This document shows, piece after piece, positions 48,550 through 57,715 of a stretch of DNA of 64,000 bases (position 1 is its first letter; every line of letters starts with the position of its first letter). A program made the translations under genes and the position numbers. Under the pieces are notes generated by a model, which saw nothing but the letters and a program-made list of their open reading frames with translations, searched no databases and had not been told where the DNA came from. Origin of the DNA: Candidatus Flexicrinis affinis (GTDB taxonomy: Bacteria; Chloroflexota; Anaerolineae; Aggregatilineales; Phototrophicaceae); contig JADJWE010000006.1 in NCBI GenBank assembly GCA_016716525.1, forward strand, positions 1 to 64,000. Direction: 5' to 3'.

Positions 48550-49197
48550 ATGGGAATCGGAACAGATCTCATAATCGGCATCATTTCAACGTTTGCTGGT
48601 GTAGCGATTGCATTGGGGATTGAAAGGGCGCGCCGCCCTCGGCTTGAGATCGCAGTCGGCAAACCATTCGACTTTCCCATTCAAGCTAGAGAGATGCGCG
48701 TGCTGCGACTCACTGTTTGTAACAGACCATTGCCCAGAGTACTGCTGTGGTTCTATCAGAGTGAGCCTGCCATGAACTGCGTTGCGCAGCATGAGATTTT
48801 CCGCCCCGATGGAACAAGACTGTTTATGTCTTCAGTTACGGCGCGTTGGAGCGGAAGCCCGGAGCCCGAGTTAATTGAGCGTGCTGACGGCAAAGTACTT
48901 TGGAAGGAAACGAACAGCGAGGACTTACCACCTGCAAGTGAAACAAGTCTCGATGTAGTGGTTCGACGTGAAGGCAGCCAAGATGCCTTTCCGTTTGTGA
49001 ACGCCAGTTACACCAATCCTCGCTACGAGCTCCCGAACTACCGAATACCACATGGGACATTCTTGATAAAAACGACCATTCGAACGGGTGGCCGCACTTT
49101 CGCAGAAGCCTTTCATCTCTCAAACGACAGCCACCTTGACCATTTTCGGATCGAAAGAGTAGCTGACCCGAACACACGGCGACAATTAGGGCTATAG
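48550..49197 (+). CDS. Hypothetical protein with N-terminal membrane helix
   Basis: 215 residues, 8 bases after ftsK and likely cotranscribed. An N-terminal helix (LIIGIISTFAGVAIALGIE) anchors a beta-rich domain (LEIAVGKPFDFPIQAREMRV, LRLTVCNRPLPRVLLWFY, PHGTFLIKTTIRTGGRTF). Base composition is clearly lower in GC than ftsK, so it was probably acquired. No family recognised. Confidence 0.6.
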   Translation: MGIGTDLIIGIISTFAGVAIALGIERARRPRLEIAVGKPFDFPIQAREMRVLRLTVCNRPLPRVLLWFYQSEPAMNCVAQHEIFRPDGTRLFMSSVTARWSGSPEPELIERADGKVLWKETNSEDLPPASETSLDVVVRREGSQDAFPFVNASYTNPRYELPNYRIPHGTFLIKTTIRTGGRTFAEAFHLSNDSHLDHFRIERVADPNTRRQLGL

Positions 49198-49225
49198 TCC
49201 GCCCATACAGTTGTCTGACAAGATA

Positions 49226-49330
49226 TCAAACCGGGTTGCTGCCGGCGCCGGGCACAATGATGCGCAGGGCGTCGAGGATCGCTTGAAGCACGGGCAGCAG
49301 CAGCTCGGCCATTAGCGCGCCGGTGGGCAT
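49226..49330 (-). pseudogene. Truncated copy of the 3' end of the 51344-51589 gene
   Basis: A 34-codon frame starting MPT then GALMAELLLPVLQAILD and ending GAGSNPV-TGA. It matches the last 31 residues of the small membrane protein at 51344-51589 with one change (Ala for Thr) but about ten synonymous base differences. It begins 8 bases after the stop of the 49338-50420 gene. This looks like the end of a former paralogue rather than a recent exact duplication. Confidence 0.7.
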
Positions 49331-49337
49331 GTTTCAC

Positions 49338-50420
49338 TCACTCGCTCGCTTGAATACCCATTCGTAAGCCATGTATCCGCGCTGCTACGGGATCTAAGTG
49401 CACACACAACGGCACGCCGGGGAAGTCTATCCTTATCGCAACGATGTCCATGACACCCGATGATGGTACTTGAACTTGTATCGGGTGTTCAACGAGTGCT
49501 GCGTTTCCTGGCATCTCGGCAAGAAGAACTTCCTCTCCCTCCTCAGAAAGTGGCTTCAGGCGATCATCTACCATTACAAGGAGAGCATATCGCGTCAGAT
49601 CCAGGTTCGAGAAACTCGAAAACCGATCGTCTACGAAATAGCGGGTTTGTCCGAGTTCTATGTTGAAGCTCAGCCGCTCGCCAGCAACAAACGGATCGAA
49701 GAACGGTTTGTAGTATCCCGTAAACAGGTCAAACCAGACTGGAGTGCGCAGTGCGCCATCAAGGAGCGGCGGATCGTTAGGGTGTGGTTCGGCCGGCAGC
49801 ATTCGTTGGTAGGCTCGAGGATCCTTTCCTACGATGGAGGGATCACCAACGATAAGGGTCATGCGCGCAGAGAAGAAATCCAGAAGCCGTTCGAATTCAT
49901 ACGGAGACGTTGGGCTGTCCAAATTCGGGATCCCAATCAGTACGACATCGTAGAGACCTTCTTCCTGTAGGGGCGGAAGCTCGATGGTAAGTGAAAACAC
50001 TTGTCGCCAAGGAATCAGCTCGATGAGGAGCAGTTCGCCATTCAGACCAAGTGGCAATATCGTCTCGTTGATGAGTGCGAAGTAGTGTACGGTAATCGGT
50101 TCATCGGGCGGGTTCTTCAGACCACCAATATACTCGATCTCATAATTGAGCTTGACTGATACGTTGCGGTCTACCCCAAAAACCTGCAGCCCATAAAGCG
50201 CTGCAAAGGCGTCCGGATAGAAGACGCGTTGTAGTCCGATTTCGACTTCATATGGCGCTCCGCCCTGAAGAGGGGTCGGAAGTTCAAGCCATGATGATGA
50301 CTGGTTTGGGCATACCGGTGAAGGAGCCACGATCTGCTGTGCGGCGCTCGGGAGCAGTGCAGCGGCCACGACAACGATGAGAATGATGCCCCGAACAAGT
50401 CTGGTCATGCTGCAATCCAT
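49338..50420 (-). CDS. Hypothetical secreted protein, about 360 residues
   Basis: An N-terminal Sec signal (RGIILIVVVAAALLPSAAQQ) leads into a beta-rich domain with repeated YEVEIGLQRVFYPDAF, VFSLTIELPPLQEEGLYDVV and IQVQVPSSGVMDIVAIRIDF segments, which suggest tandem Ig-like or C-terminal pre-peptidase-like sandwiches. No enzyme motif. ATG 50408 (MTRLVRG) is an alternative start. Lower GC than the chromosomal core. It lies within the patch bounded by the duplicated 3' ends. Confidence 0.65.
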   Translation of the reverse strand: MDCSMTRLVRGIILIVVVAAALLPSAAQQIVAPSPVCPNQSSSWLELPTPLQGGAPYEVEIGLQRVFYPDAFAALYGLQVFGVDRNVSVKLNYEIEYIGGLKNPPDEPITVHYFALINETILPLGLNGELLLIELIPWRQVFSLTIELPPLQEEGLYDVVLIGIPNLDSPTSPYEFERLLDFFSARMTLIVGDPSIVGKDPRAYQRMLPAEPHPNDPPLLDGALRTPVWFDLFTGYYKPFFDPFVAGERLSFNIELGQTRYFVDDRFSSFSNLDLTRYALLVMVDDRLKPLSEEGEEVLLAEMPGNAALVEHPIQVQVPSSGVMDIVAIRIDFPGVPLCVHLDPVAARIHGLRMGIQASE

Positions 50421-50492
50421 GGCTGCAATGTATAAGTGTCACGCGGGCCAGACGGCACTTCACAAGAGGCGCCGTCCGGCTACCGATTTGAC

Positions 50493-51152
50493 TCAATTCT
50501 GACAGTTGTAACCTACGTTCGCGGTGGCAGTCCCAAAGAGCATCGTACCATTACCCTTTGTAAACGAGTGCAAAGTGTTGTTCACAGCCTGATACGGTGT
50601 TGTGCTCCAGAACAGAACCCACATGCAACCCGACCAATACTGCAGGGAAGCAGAAGTCACGTAGCTCCAGGCAGGTCCCCGCAGATCGCACGAGTCAGGG
50701 GTCGATTGCGGAGGGAAAGTGTAGACATAGAAGCTGTTTACCCGGGCGCAAATCCAACGTCTGGGCGACACCTCTTTGGTATACGTTGAACTCGCAAATG
50801 CCCAAGCCGCGTTTCCTGAGAACCATAGGTTCGCTTCGCCCCGGTGTTTGCCACTCACAAAGTCTAATCGTGGCATATTGAGGTTCTGATACGCAGACCA
50901 TCCTGCTGTAATATCTCGCGTGTTCGATGAAAAGGAACGACCTTTCCCATCGCCAATAAAGACTGCATTGAACATTCGGATCGGTCCAGGAACATACCAG
51001 TCTGCCTTCACATGTGGGAATCCCACGGGTGCTGGAGGCGAAAAACCCGGTTGCGGAGGAGGCGGCAATGGCTTGGGCGGACTGGCAATGGTCTCCGCTG
51101 CGATTAGGAGTACAAGCAGAACTACCACGAAGACACTTGGACGGACTTTCAT
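50493..51152 (-). CDS. Hypothetical secreted protein behind a G-tract promoter
   Basis: 219 residues from ATG 51152, with AGGAGATG upstream. Signal peptide PSVFVVVLLVLLIAAETIAS, then a Pro-rich stretch (PPKPLPPPPQPGFSPPAPVG), then a beta-rich, Trp/Tyr-rich domain with four Cys (RRWICARVNSF, DSCDLRGPAW, SGCMWVLFW, VGYNCQN), probably paired. No family recognised. An upstream in-frame extension to 51230 overlaps the promoter and was rejected. Confidence 0.65.
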   Translation of the reverse strand: MKVRPSVFVVVLLVLLIAAETIASPPKPLPPPPQPGFSPPAPVGFPHVKADWYVPGPIRMFNAVFIGDGKGRSFSSNTRDITAGWSAYQNLNMPRLDFVSGKHRGEANLWFSGNAAWAFASSTYTKEVSPRRWICARVNSFYVYTFPPQSTPDSCDLRGPAWSYVTSASLQYWSGCMWVLFWSTTPYQAVNNTLHSFTKGNGTMLFGTATANVGYNCQN

Positions 51153-51195
51153 TTCACATCTCCTGTGCCAGCGGCAATTGTTGCTGGATATGAAG

Positions 51196-51226
51196 AATGT
51201 ACCCCCCCCCTTGCATTCCTCGTCAA
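51196..51226 (-). promoter_or_regulatory. Promoter with G9 tract in the spacer (possible phase-variable switch)
   Basis: On the minus strand TTGACG (51221-51226) and TACATT (51196-51201) are separated by 19 bases, of which nine consecutive G (51202-51210) abut the -10. Loss of one or two G would give the favoured 17-18 spacing. The gene downstream encodes a secreted protein. Confidence 0.5.
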
Positions 51227-51343
51227 TCATTGAGTAACTATGAGTTTTGGTACGAAAGTCCTTGTATCACGCTGCGCACGGGAACGACCCAGAGTCAACT
51301 GTGCGTAGCTATGCTATCGTTCTCTAAAGTTCTGTTGCAGCCG

Positions 51344-51589
51344 CTACACCGGATTACTGCCGGCGCCGGGCACGATGATGCGTAGCGTGTCGAGGATCGC
51401 CTGAAGGACGGGCAGCAACAGCTCGGCCATCAGCGCGCCGATCATCACCAGCGCGACCACGTAGTGCCACCAGCGCAGATTGACGCGCGGGGTCTCGTCC
51501 GGCTCGCCTTCGCGCGTGTATCGCTCAAATATGAAACGGTCGTCGTCCGCGTCGGGGTCGAAGGGTTCGTAGTCGTTGTGGTAGCTCAT
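51344..51589 (-). CDS. Small single-pass membrane protein, 81 residues
   Basis: An acidic cytosolic N-terminus (SYHNDYEPFDPDADDDRFIF) and RVNLRWWHYVV are followed by one long hydrophobic helix (VALVMIGALMAELLLPVLQA) and a conserved tail ILDTLRIIVPGAGSNPV. No family is recognised, but the tail is duplicated at 49226-49330 with mainly synonymous changes, showing that the protein has been under selection. Confidence 0.7.
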   Translation of the reverse strand: MSYHNDYEPFDPDADDDRFIFERYTREGEPDETPRVNLRWWHYVVALVMIGALMAELLLPVLQAILDTLRIIVPGAGSNPV

Positions 51590-51724
51590 GCGCGCGCTCT
51601 GCTGTCACCTCTCGGAATCAGCATAGCCGAAGTCCAGAAGAATCAGATAAGCGCAAAGACAAGTTGTCAGAGATCAGTTGCCAGGCGTCAGTTGGTGGCC
51701 CGGATGCCGTCAACCTTCACGCGC

Positions 51725-51767
51725 AAAAAAATCCCCCTCTCCCCGCGTGCGAGGGAGAGGGGGATTT
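51725..51767 (-). terminator. Intrinsic terminator of the sdh operon built from the CCCTCTCC element
   Basis: Read on the minus strand, AAATCCCCCTCTCCC pairs with GGGAGAGGGGGATTT (15 bp, 9-base loop) followed by a T7 run, 18 bases after the sdhB stop. The plus-strand sequence continues TTAGGGGGTGAGG as in the 42596 element. Confidence 0.85.
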
Positions 51768-51784
51768 AGGGGGTGAGGGGTTGT

Positions 51785-52567
<783 letters not shown>

Positions 52568-52606
52568 TTGTCGTCCTCTTCGTCATCGGGTGTGTTCCAC
52601 CGGGCG

Positions 52607-54445
52607 TTAGTACACGCGTTCCTTCGGGGCAAAGCGCGGATCTTCCTCGGCCAGCGACATGTCGACCTTCTTGTCCATGTTGATCTTGTATTCCGGCGCG
52701 GCGATCCCGTACAGGCTCGGCGCTTCACGGTAGACCAGCGTATGGACGAGCAGGTTGGCGTCGTCGCGCTTGGGGAAATCCTCGCGGCTGTGCGCGCCAC
52801 GGCTCTCGCGCCGGTTGAGCGCGCTGACGGCCGTGACCTCGGCCAGATCGATCAGGTTTTCGAGTTCCCACGCTTCCATCACGTCGGTGTTGAAGCGCTT
52901 GCCGCGGTCGTCCACGTGCAGGTCCTTAATGAACGTCTCGCGCAGCTCGCGCAGTCCTTCGATCGCGGCCTGCATCGTCTCCTCGGTGCGGTACACGCCG
53001 ACGTTGTCGTTCATCAGCTTCTGCATACGGTCGCGGATGGTATACGCGCGCGTCTTGCCCTTGCTGGTGCGGATGCGCTCGAACTCGCCGCTGATCTCCT
53101 TGCCCGCGTCTGCCGGCAGGTCGGTGAAGCCGGCCGTCTTGACGAACTTGGCGATGTTCATACCGCCGCGCCGCCCGAACACGACTAGATCGACCAGCGA
53201 GTTGGTGCCGAGACGGTTGGCGCCGTGCGCGCTTACGCAGGCGGTCTCGCCAGCGGCGTACATGCCGGGCACGACCGTCCAGTTCGCATCGATCACAACC
53301 TCGGCGTCGACGTTGGTCGGGATGCCGCCCATCGCATAGTGCGCGGTCGGCTGAATCGGCATTGGCTCGACCACCGGATCAACTCCCAAATAGGTGCGGC
53401 AGAAATCGAGGATGTCCGGCAGTTTCTTCTCGACGTATTCGCGGTCGATCCGCTTGCTCTCGCCAGCCTCGGCGAAGTAGCGGTTGACCGTCTCGGGGCG
53501 AATGTCGAGGTACACGTAGTCGCGGCCCTGGATGCCGTTGCCGGCCTTGATCTCGTTGTAGATCGCGCGGCTGATGACGTCGCGGCTGGCGAGGTCTTTC
53601 ACACGCGGAGCGTATTTCTCCATAAAGCGCTCGCCGTGGCGGTTGACCAAAATGCCGCCCTCGCCGCGCACGCCCTCGGTGATCAGGATGCCGAGCTTGA
53701 AGATGCCGGTCGGGTGGAACTGGAAGAACTCCATGTCCTGCATCGGGATGCCGCGCCGGAACACCGCCGCCGCGCCGTCGCCGGTCATGCTGTGCGCGTT
53801 GCTGGTCACCTGCCAGCAGCGGCCCCACCCGCCCGAGGCGAACAGCGTCGCCTTGGCGTGGAAGATGTGGAAATCGCCGGTGTTCAGGTCGATCGCCACC
53901 GCGCCGACGCACACGTCCCCGTTCATCAAGACGTCGACGACGTGATACTCGTCGTAGAACTTGACGCCGGCCTTGATGCACTGCTGGTACAGCGTCTGCA
54001 AGATCATGTGGCCGGTACGGTCGGCGGCGTGGCAGGCGCGGTATACCAGCTTCTCGCCAAAATTCTGCGTGTGGCCGCCAAAGCGCCGCTGGCTGATCTT
54101 GCCCTCGGCGGTGCGGTCGAACGGCAGGCCCATGTGCTCGAGTTCGAGGACGGCATCGACCGCCTCTTCCGCCAGCACCTTGGCCGCGTTCTGATCGGCC
54201 AGATAATCGCCGCCCTTGACCGTGTCGTAGGCGTGGTAAATCGGTTTGTCGGGGTTCGGGTCATCCCCGATTTTGTTGCCCAACGCCGCGCCGATGCCGC
54301 CCTGCGCCGCGCCGGTGTGACTGCGCGTCGGGTACAGCTTGGACACGACCGCGACGTTCGCGCCGCCCATGCTGGCATACAGCGCCGCCATCAAGCCCGC
54401 GCCGCCGGCCCCGACAATCACTGCGTCGACCTTATGTGTGTTCAT
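52607..54445 (-). CDS. sdhA: Succinate dehydrogenase flavoprotein subunit
   Basis: 612 residues. FAD dinucleotide motif VDAVIVGAGGAGLMAALYAS, the covalent-FAD His in TRSHTGAAQGGIGAALG, the active-site segments GHTQNFGEK, FHPTGIFKLGILITEGVRGEGG and QPTAHYAMGGIPT, and the substrate Arg near HGANRLGTNSLVDLVVFGRR. It oxidises succinate to fumarate in the TCA cycle. AAGGTGATGG precedes ATG 54445. It lies 36 bases after the anchor gene and 39 before sdhB. Confidence 0.97.
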   Translation of the reverse strand: MNTHKVDAVIVGAGGAGLMAALYASMGGANVAVVSKLYPTRSHTGAAQGGIGAALGNKIGDDPNPDKPIYHAYDTVKGGDYLADQNAAKVLAEEAVDAVLELEHMGLPFDRTAEGKISQRRFGGHTQNFGEKLVYRACHAADRTGHMILQTLYQQCIKAGVKFYDEYHVVDVLMNGDVCVGAVAIDLNTGDFHIFHAKATLFASGGWGRCWQVTSNAHSMTGDGAAAVFRRGIPMQDMEFFQFHPTGIFKLGILITEGVRGEGGILVNRHGERFMEKYAPRVKDLASRDVISRAIYNEIKAGNGIQGRDYVYLDIRPETVNRYFAEAGESKRIDREYVEKKLPDILDFCRTYLGVDPVVEPMPIQPTAHYAMGGIPTNVDAEVVIDANWTVVPGMYAAGETACVSAHGANRLGTNSLVDLVVFGRRGGMNIAKFVKTAGFTDLPADAGKEISGEFERIRTSKGKTRAYTIRDRMQKLMNDNVGVYRTEETMQAAIEGLRELRETFIKDLHVDDRGKRFNTDVMEAWELENLIDLAEVTAVSALNRRESRGAHSREDFPKRDDANLLVHTLVYREAPSLYGIAAPEYKINMDKKVDMSLAEEDPRFAPKERVY

Positions 54446-54481
54446 CCATCACCTTTCCCAGCTCGTTTCTACCGGTACGTC

Positions 54482-55534
54482 TCAACCACCAATGCGAGCT
54501 TGGCAGAATTCGGACAGCGTTTTGCCCAGTTCTTCCTGAGCATGGCAGGCCATGTCGAGCGCAGTCGGCTCGATCCCCGCCAGCAGCGCCGCGCCACCGA
54601 CGACCAGCAGCACCACGCCGCCGATCACGGTGACATAGGTGGCCGCACGGCGCAGCAGCGGTTTGTCGCTGGTGTAGTCGGTCAACACGTAGCGCAGGCC
54701 GTTGAAGCCGTGCACCGTCACCAACAGCAGCAGGCCGATGTCATACAGCTTCCACACCGCGACGCCTGTGGTCGGCCCCGCCAGCGACGTATTCCAGCGG
54801 CTGAGCACGAACTCGGTCGCCGTCCCGCTGACGTTGATCAGGCCGCGCGTGCCGATGATCGTGGAACCGGCCTCGGTCAGCGCAAACACGCCTTGCAGCA
54901 CGTGCATCATGGCCAGATGGCCGAACACCAGCGGCAGAATCAGAATGCCGCTCAGGCGCATGAACGACCACCAGAAGCGCTCGAGCTGGCTTCCCGCGCG
55001 GCCATTGGCTTCGCCGCCACCGGTCACCAGACCGACAAGGCCGGACAGCAGCACCGCACCGATGATCGCCGCGACGATGCCGACCGCGAACGGCACCTGC
55101 GCCAGCAGGACGCGATCGAGGCCGAGCACAAACGGGTCATGGCTGTAGTGGTCGATCACCTCAATCAGCATTAAGGCAAACACCGGCACCAATGTGACGG
55201 CTGTCAGCCCAAGCACGGCATACGCGGCGCGCTGCTGATGCTTCCACCAACGCGGCTGAAAGTCGAAGATGACGATTCGGATACCGTTGTAGGCGTGATA
55301 CACCACGCAGGCGATGAGGATGAACTCACCGATGGTGAACAGGGGTGACTGATAGGCCGCGATCGCCTCTTCGTACAGGCCGGGGTAGAACACCGCCCAT
55401 GACGTGTCGATCACGTGCAGAGTCAAAAAGAGGACGACGCCGAGGCCGGAGATGCGGTGAAGCACCCAGCTCCACTGCCCAATGGCGCCGCGATACCGCA
55501 GCGTCTCGGTAAGGGTTAAGACGAGCGAATTCAA
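54482..55534 (-). CDS. Fused SdhC-SdhD membrane anchor of succinate dehydrogenase
   Basis: 350 residues with about eight hydrophobic segments in two similar halves. Half one has QWSWVLHRISGLGVVLFLTLH (SdhC-like quinone/haem segment) and VVYHAYNGIRIVIFDF. Half two has WSFMRLSGILILPLVFGHLAM and VTVHGFNGLRYVLTDY. The H-x(n)-GxR repeats carry the haem-ligand and quinone-site residues usually split between separate SdhC and SdhD proteins. The linker GLVGLVTGGGEANGRAGSQ joins them. The likely start is TTG 55534 behind GGAAGG. First gene of the sdh operon. Confidence 0.88.
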   Translation of the reverse strand: MNSLVLTLTETLRYRGAIGQWSWVLHRISGLGVVLFLTLHVIDTSWAVFYPGLYEEAIAAYQSPLFTIGEFILIACVVYHAYNGIRIVIFDFQPRWWKHQQRAAYAVLGLTAVTLVPVFALMLIEVIDHYSHDPFVLGLDRVLLAQVPFAVGIVAAIIGAVLLSGLVGLVTGGGEANGRAGSQLERFWWSFMRLSGILILPLVFGHLAMMHVLQGVFALTEAGSTIIGTRGLINVSGTATEFVLSRWNTSLAGPTTGVAVWKLYDIGLLLLVTVHGFNGLRYVLTDYTSDKPLLRRAATYVTVIGGVVLLVVGGAALLAGIEPTALDMACHAQEELGKTLSEFCQARIGG

Positions 55535-55599
55535 CGCGATCCGCCTTCCACTACATTCCCAACAAATGGGCGTAAATCACGCCCGTTTTTCTCTAGGCG

Positions 55600-55612
55600 G
55601 TGATTATAGCAC
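55600..55612 (-). promoter_or_regulatory. Extended -10 promoter of the sdh operon
   Basis: TGC-TATAAT on the minus strand (-10 at 55603-55608), about 70 bases before the TTG start. A GGGCGT-gattt-ACGCCC hairpin lies in the leader at about 55569-55585. Confidence 0.55.
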
Positions 55613-55752
55613 GCAGATGGTTTCACACAACGCGCGTGGTCTGTTAACTCCGGTTAATTTCGGGCGAATTGGACTCACTCGGTGTTTGGCAAGCCTTCTA
55701 TGTGGCATTCGGCTAGCACGGACGGGAAACGGCCCGTATAATTAATGGGAAT

Positions 55753-55825
55753 GCCCTCGTAGCTCAAAGGATAGAGCAAAGCACTCCTAAGGCTGAGGTT
55801 GTGGGTTCGACTCCCACCGAGGGTA
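55753..55825 (+). tRNA. tRNA-Arg (anticodon CCT)
   Basis: 73 bases fold as a cloverleaf: acceptor GCCCTCG/CGAGGGT, D-arm GCTC...GAGC, anticodon loop CTCCTAA reading AGG, T-arm GTGGG-TTCGACT-CCCAC, discriminator A. CCA is not encoded. The anticodon stem has A-G mismatches at its ends, the inner one common in this isoacceptor. It is followed by its own terminator and by a recombinase gene pointing at it. Confidence 0.93.
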
Positions 55826-55852
55826 CCTGAAGCGGGAATCGCCGAACATTGA

Positions 55853-55873
55853 CCAGCCGCGAGGCTGGTTTTT
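55853..55873 (+). terminator. Terminator of tRNA-Arg
   Basis: CCAGCC-GCGA-GGCTGG followed by TTTTT, 27 bases after the tRNA. Confidence 0.85.
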
Positions 55874-57487
55874 GTTTCCGTCTCAACTCCACCGCTTTGC
55901 CGCACGCGATCGCTTACTTCCTTGAGATACGCGAACGGCGGCAGCAACTCCATCCGTAGTATTGCTCCCTCCGGGGAGACAACCACCCGGTCGACCATTT
56001 CACGCAGCAGTTTCCTTTGATCGCTGCGTTCCAGCTTGCCGTATAGTACACCCACTTTCGCAATCACTGTAATCGCGGCATCCAAATTCGCGATATGTAT
56101 GGCGTTGCTCGTCTCAATAGATTCCAGCGCCTGACGCAACCCGCGACGCCGATCCTGCCATTCTGTCCACAAGTTATCCCAAACCTGATCTGTGATCTTT
56201 CCGGATGCATACAGTCGCAAGGCACGCGCCTCTTCTTCATCGATTTCCTTCAGTTTGCGCTTGAGGTCAGCGCGCTGATCAGGCCGAATTCGGCCCAGTT
56301 TGTCTGCCACCTCCTCGTTATAGCTGGCCTGAATCTGCGGAATCAACTCGGGATCGACCTGTATCTTCATAAGTTCAGCGGGGATCAACGAATCGACTTT
56401 GTTGCAGCGAATGTTGATATCGCTACTTTCGATGCAGTAGTAGGATGTGCCTCCGCCAGGACGCCCAGTATTCGACGTTGATCCACTTAGACGCTGGATC
56501 CTTCCATCCTTCAACTGCACATGAATGAGCCCACGCAGGAGGTAATCATAGTTGGTAACACTCTTGGGGCGCTGCGTATGGCGCGTGGCAAGAATCGCCA
56601 GTCCCCGCTCAAACTCCTCAGTTGTGACCAGCGGTTTCCACAGTCCCCGAACCTGTTTGGGCGCAATACAGGCTTTCTCGCTGACCACCCATCCGGCGTA
56701 GAACCAGTTGCAGAATATGCGCGACAGACCATTGGCCGCGTCCTTACGCTTCCCGGAAGCATCGACCATCACAAAGGGACGTCCACTCCGAAAAAGGTGC
56801 CCCGTGCATGAAGCTCATCGCAGATTTGCGACAGCGTGTACTGATCGGTCAACAATAGGTCCCATGCAGTACGCCAGACCTTGAACTGCTCAGGATCCGG
56901 CTCGATCCATCGCTTGTAGCGACCCGTGTGAGTCTTGTCGGCTTGCTCCGCCTTCTCCTCGCAGTTGATGTAGCCATCCGGCGCTTTGCCGATAAATCCC
57001 CCGGCGCGTTGCTTCGCGCGCAGTCCACCCGTAACGCGCTGCCCCAACTTGATCGACTCACGCCGGGCAAGCGTGAATGACAGACTCACGAGAATCCGGT
57101 CATCAGGATCAATTGGATCAAGATCGGGGTAATCTGCAAAGCGAACGGCAACTCCGATTTCATGGAGTGCATCGATCGCCATCAAAGCCTCCGTATCGTT
57201 GCGACCGAATCGTTCAGCATTCTCTACCGCGACATGTGAGAAGTGTCCAGCACGGGCATGCTCAAGCATGAGTTGAAAGCCCGGGCGGTTGTTAGCGGAT
57301 CGGCCGCTCAGATTGTCGATGTACTCGCCAATAACCGGCAGTGTTGCCCGGCTGAACAGCGATGACTCGATCGTATGGCGCTGCCGCCGCTGGGAGTTCT
57401 CGGGGTTCTGTGCCTCTTCGCTGCTGGTGCGGAGATAGACAGCCCATCCGTGCCTGGGCGGCGGTCTCCGGCTGCCTTGACGACTCA
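55874..57487 (-). pseudogene. Large serine recombinase (resolvase/integrase), frameshifted
   Basis: From ATG 57487 (GGAG upstream): resolvase domain AVYLRTSSEEAQNPENSQRR (catalytic Ser22/23), ENAERFGRNDTEALMAIDAL, SLSFTLARRESIKLGQRV. Then the recombinase domain GGFIGKAPDGYIN and ICDELHARG. Restoring one base near 56805 continues as HLFRSGRPFVMVDASGKRKD, followed by FCNWFYAGWVVSEKACIAPK, a zinc-ribbon-like and coiled-coil region (LKEIDEEEARALRLYASGKI) and RSDQRKLLREMVDRVVVSP. The frame has no stop before the tRNA terminator; its apparent C-terminal extension is antisense tRNA. It would integrate an element beside tRNA-Arg; the frameshift probably inactivates it. Confidence 0.82.
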
Positions 57488-57517
57488 TCGCATACTCCAA
57501 TCATTCGTCTGGATAGC

Positions 57518-57715
57518 TTACATCGAGACGTCCGATCTGTGTTTTTTGGGACGGTTTTCATCGGTCTCATGCTCAGACGGGCTCGTATCAACGTTACCGG
57601 CGGGAATCTCGAATTGAACCCGGACAAGAATCTCCGCGACACGGATAATGCGCAGAATCATGTCGCCCATCTCCGGCGTGATGTTGATGCTGCGTCGCGC
57701 TGTTTTGCTGGCCAT
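57518..57715 (-). CDS. Small protein upstream of the recombinase, 65 residues
   Basis: 30 bases ahead of the recombinase on the same strand. RRSINITPEMGDMILRIIRVAEILVRVQF looks like a short strand-helix unit, then an acidic/basic tail (SPSEHETDENRPKKHR). It could be a regulator or directionality factor; no family is recognised and the ribosome site is weak. Confidence 0.45.
   Translation of the reverse strand: MASKTARRSINITPEMGDMILRIIRVAEILVRVQFEIPAGNVDTSPSEHETDENRPKKHRSDVSM

Noticed and set aside
53225..55174. A 649-codon plus-strand frame over sdhA and sdhCD
   Set aside because: It is antisense to two well-supported genes and has no protein-family features.
55675..55850. C-terminal extension of the serine recombinase
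   Set aside because: It translates the tRNA terminator and antisense tRNA-Arg, so it is not a protein domain.
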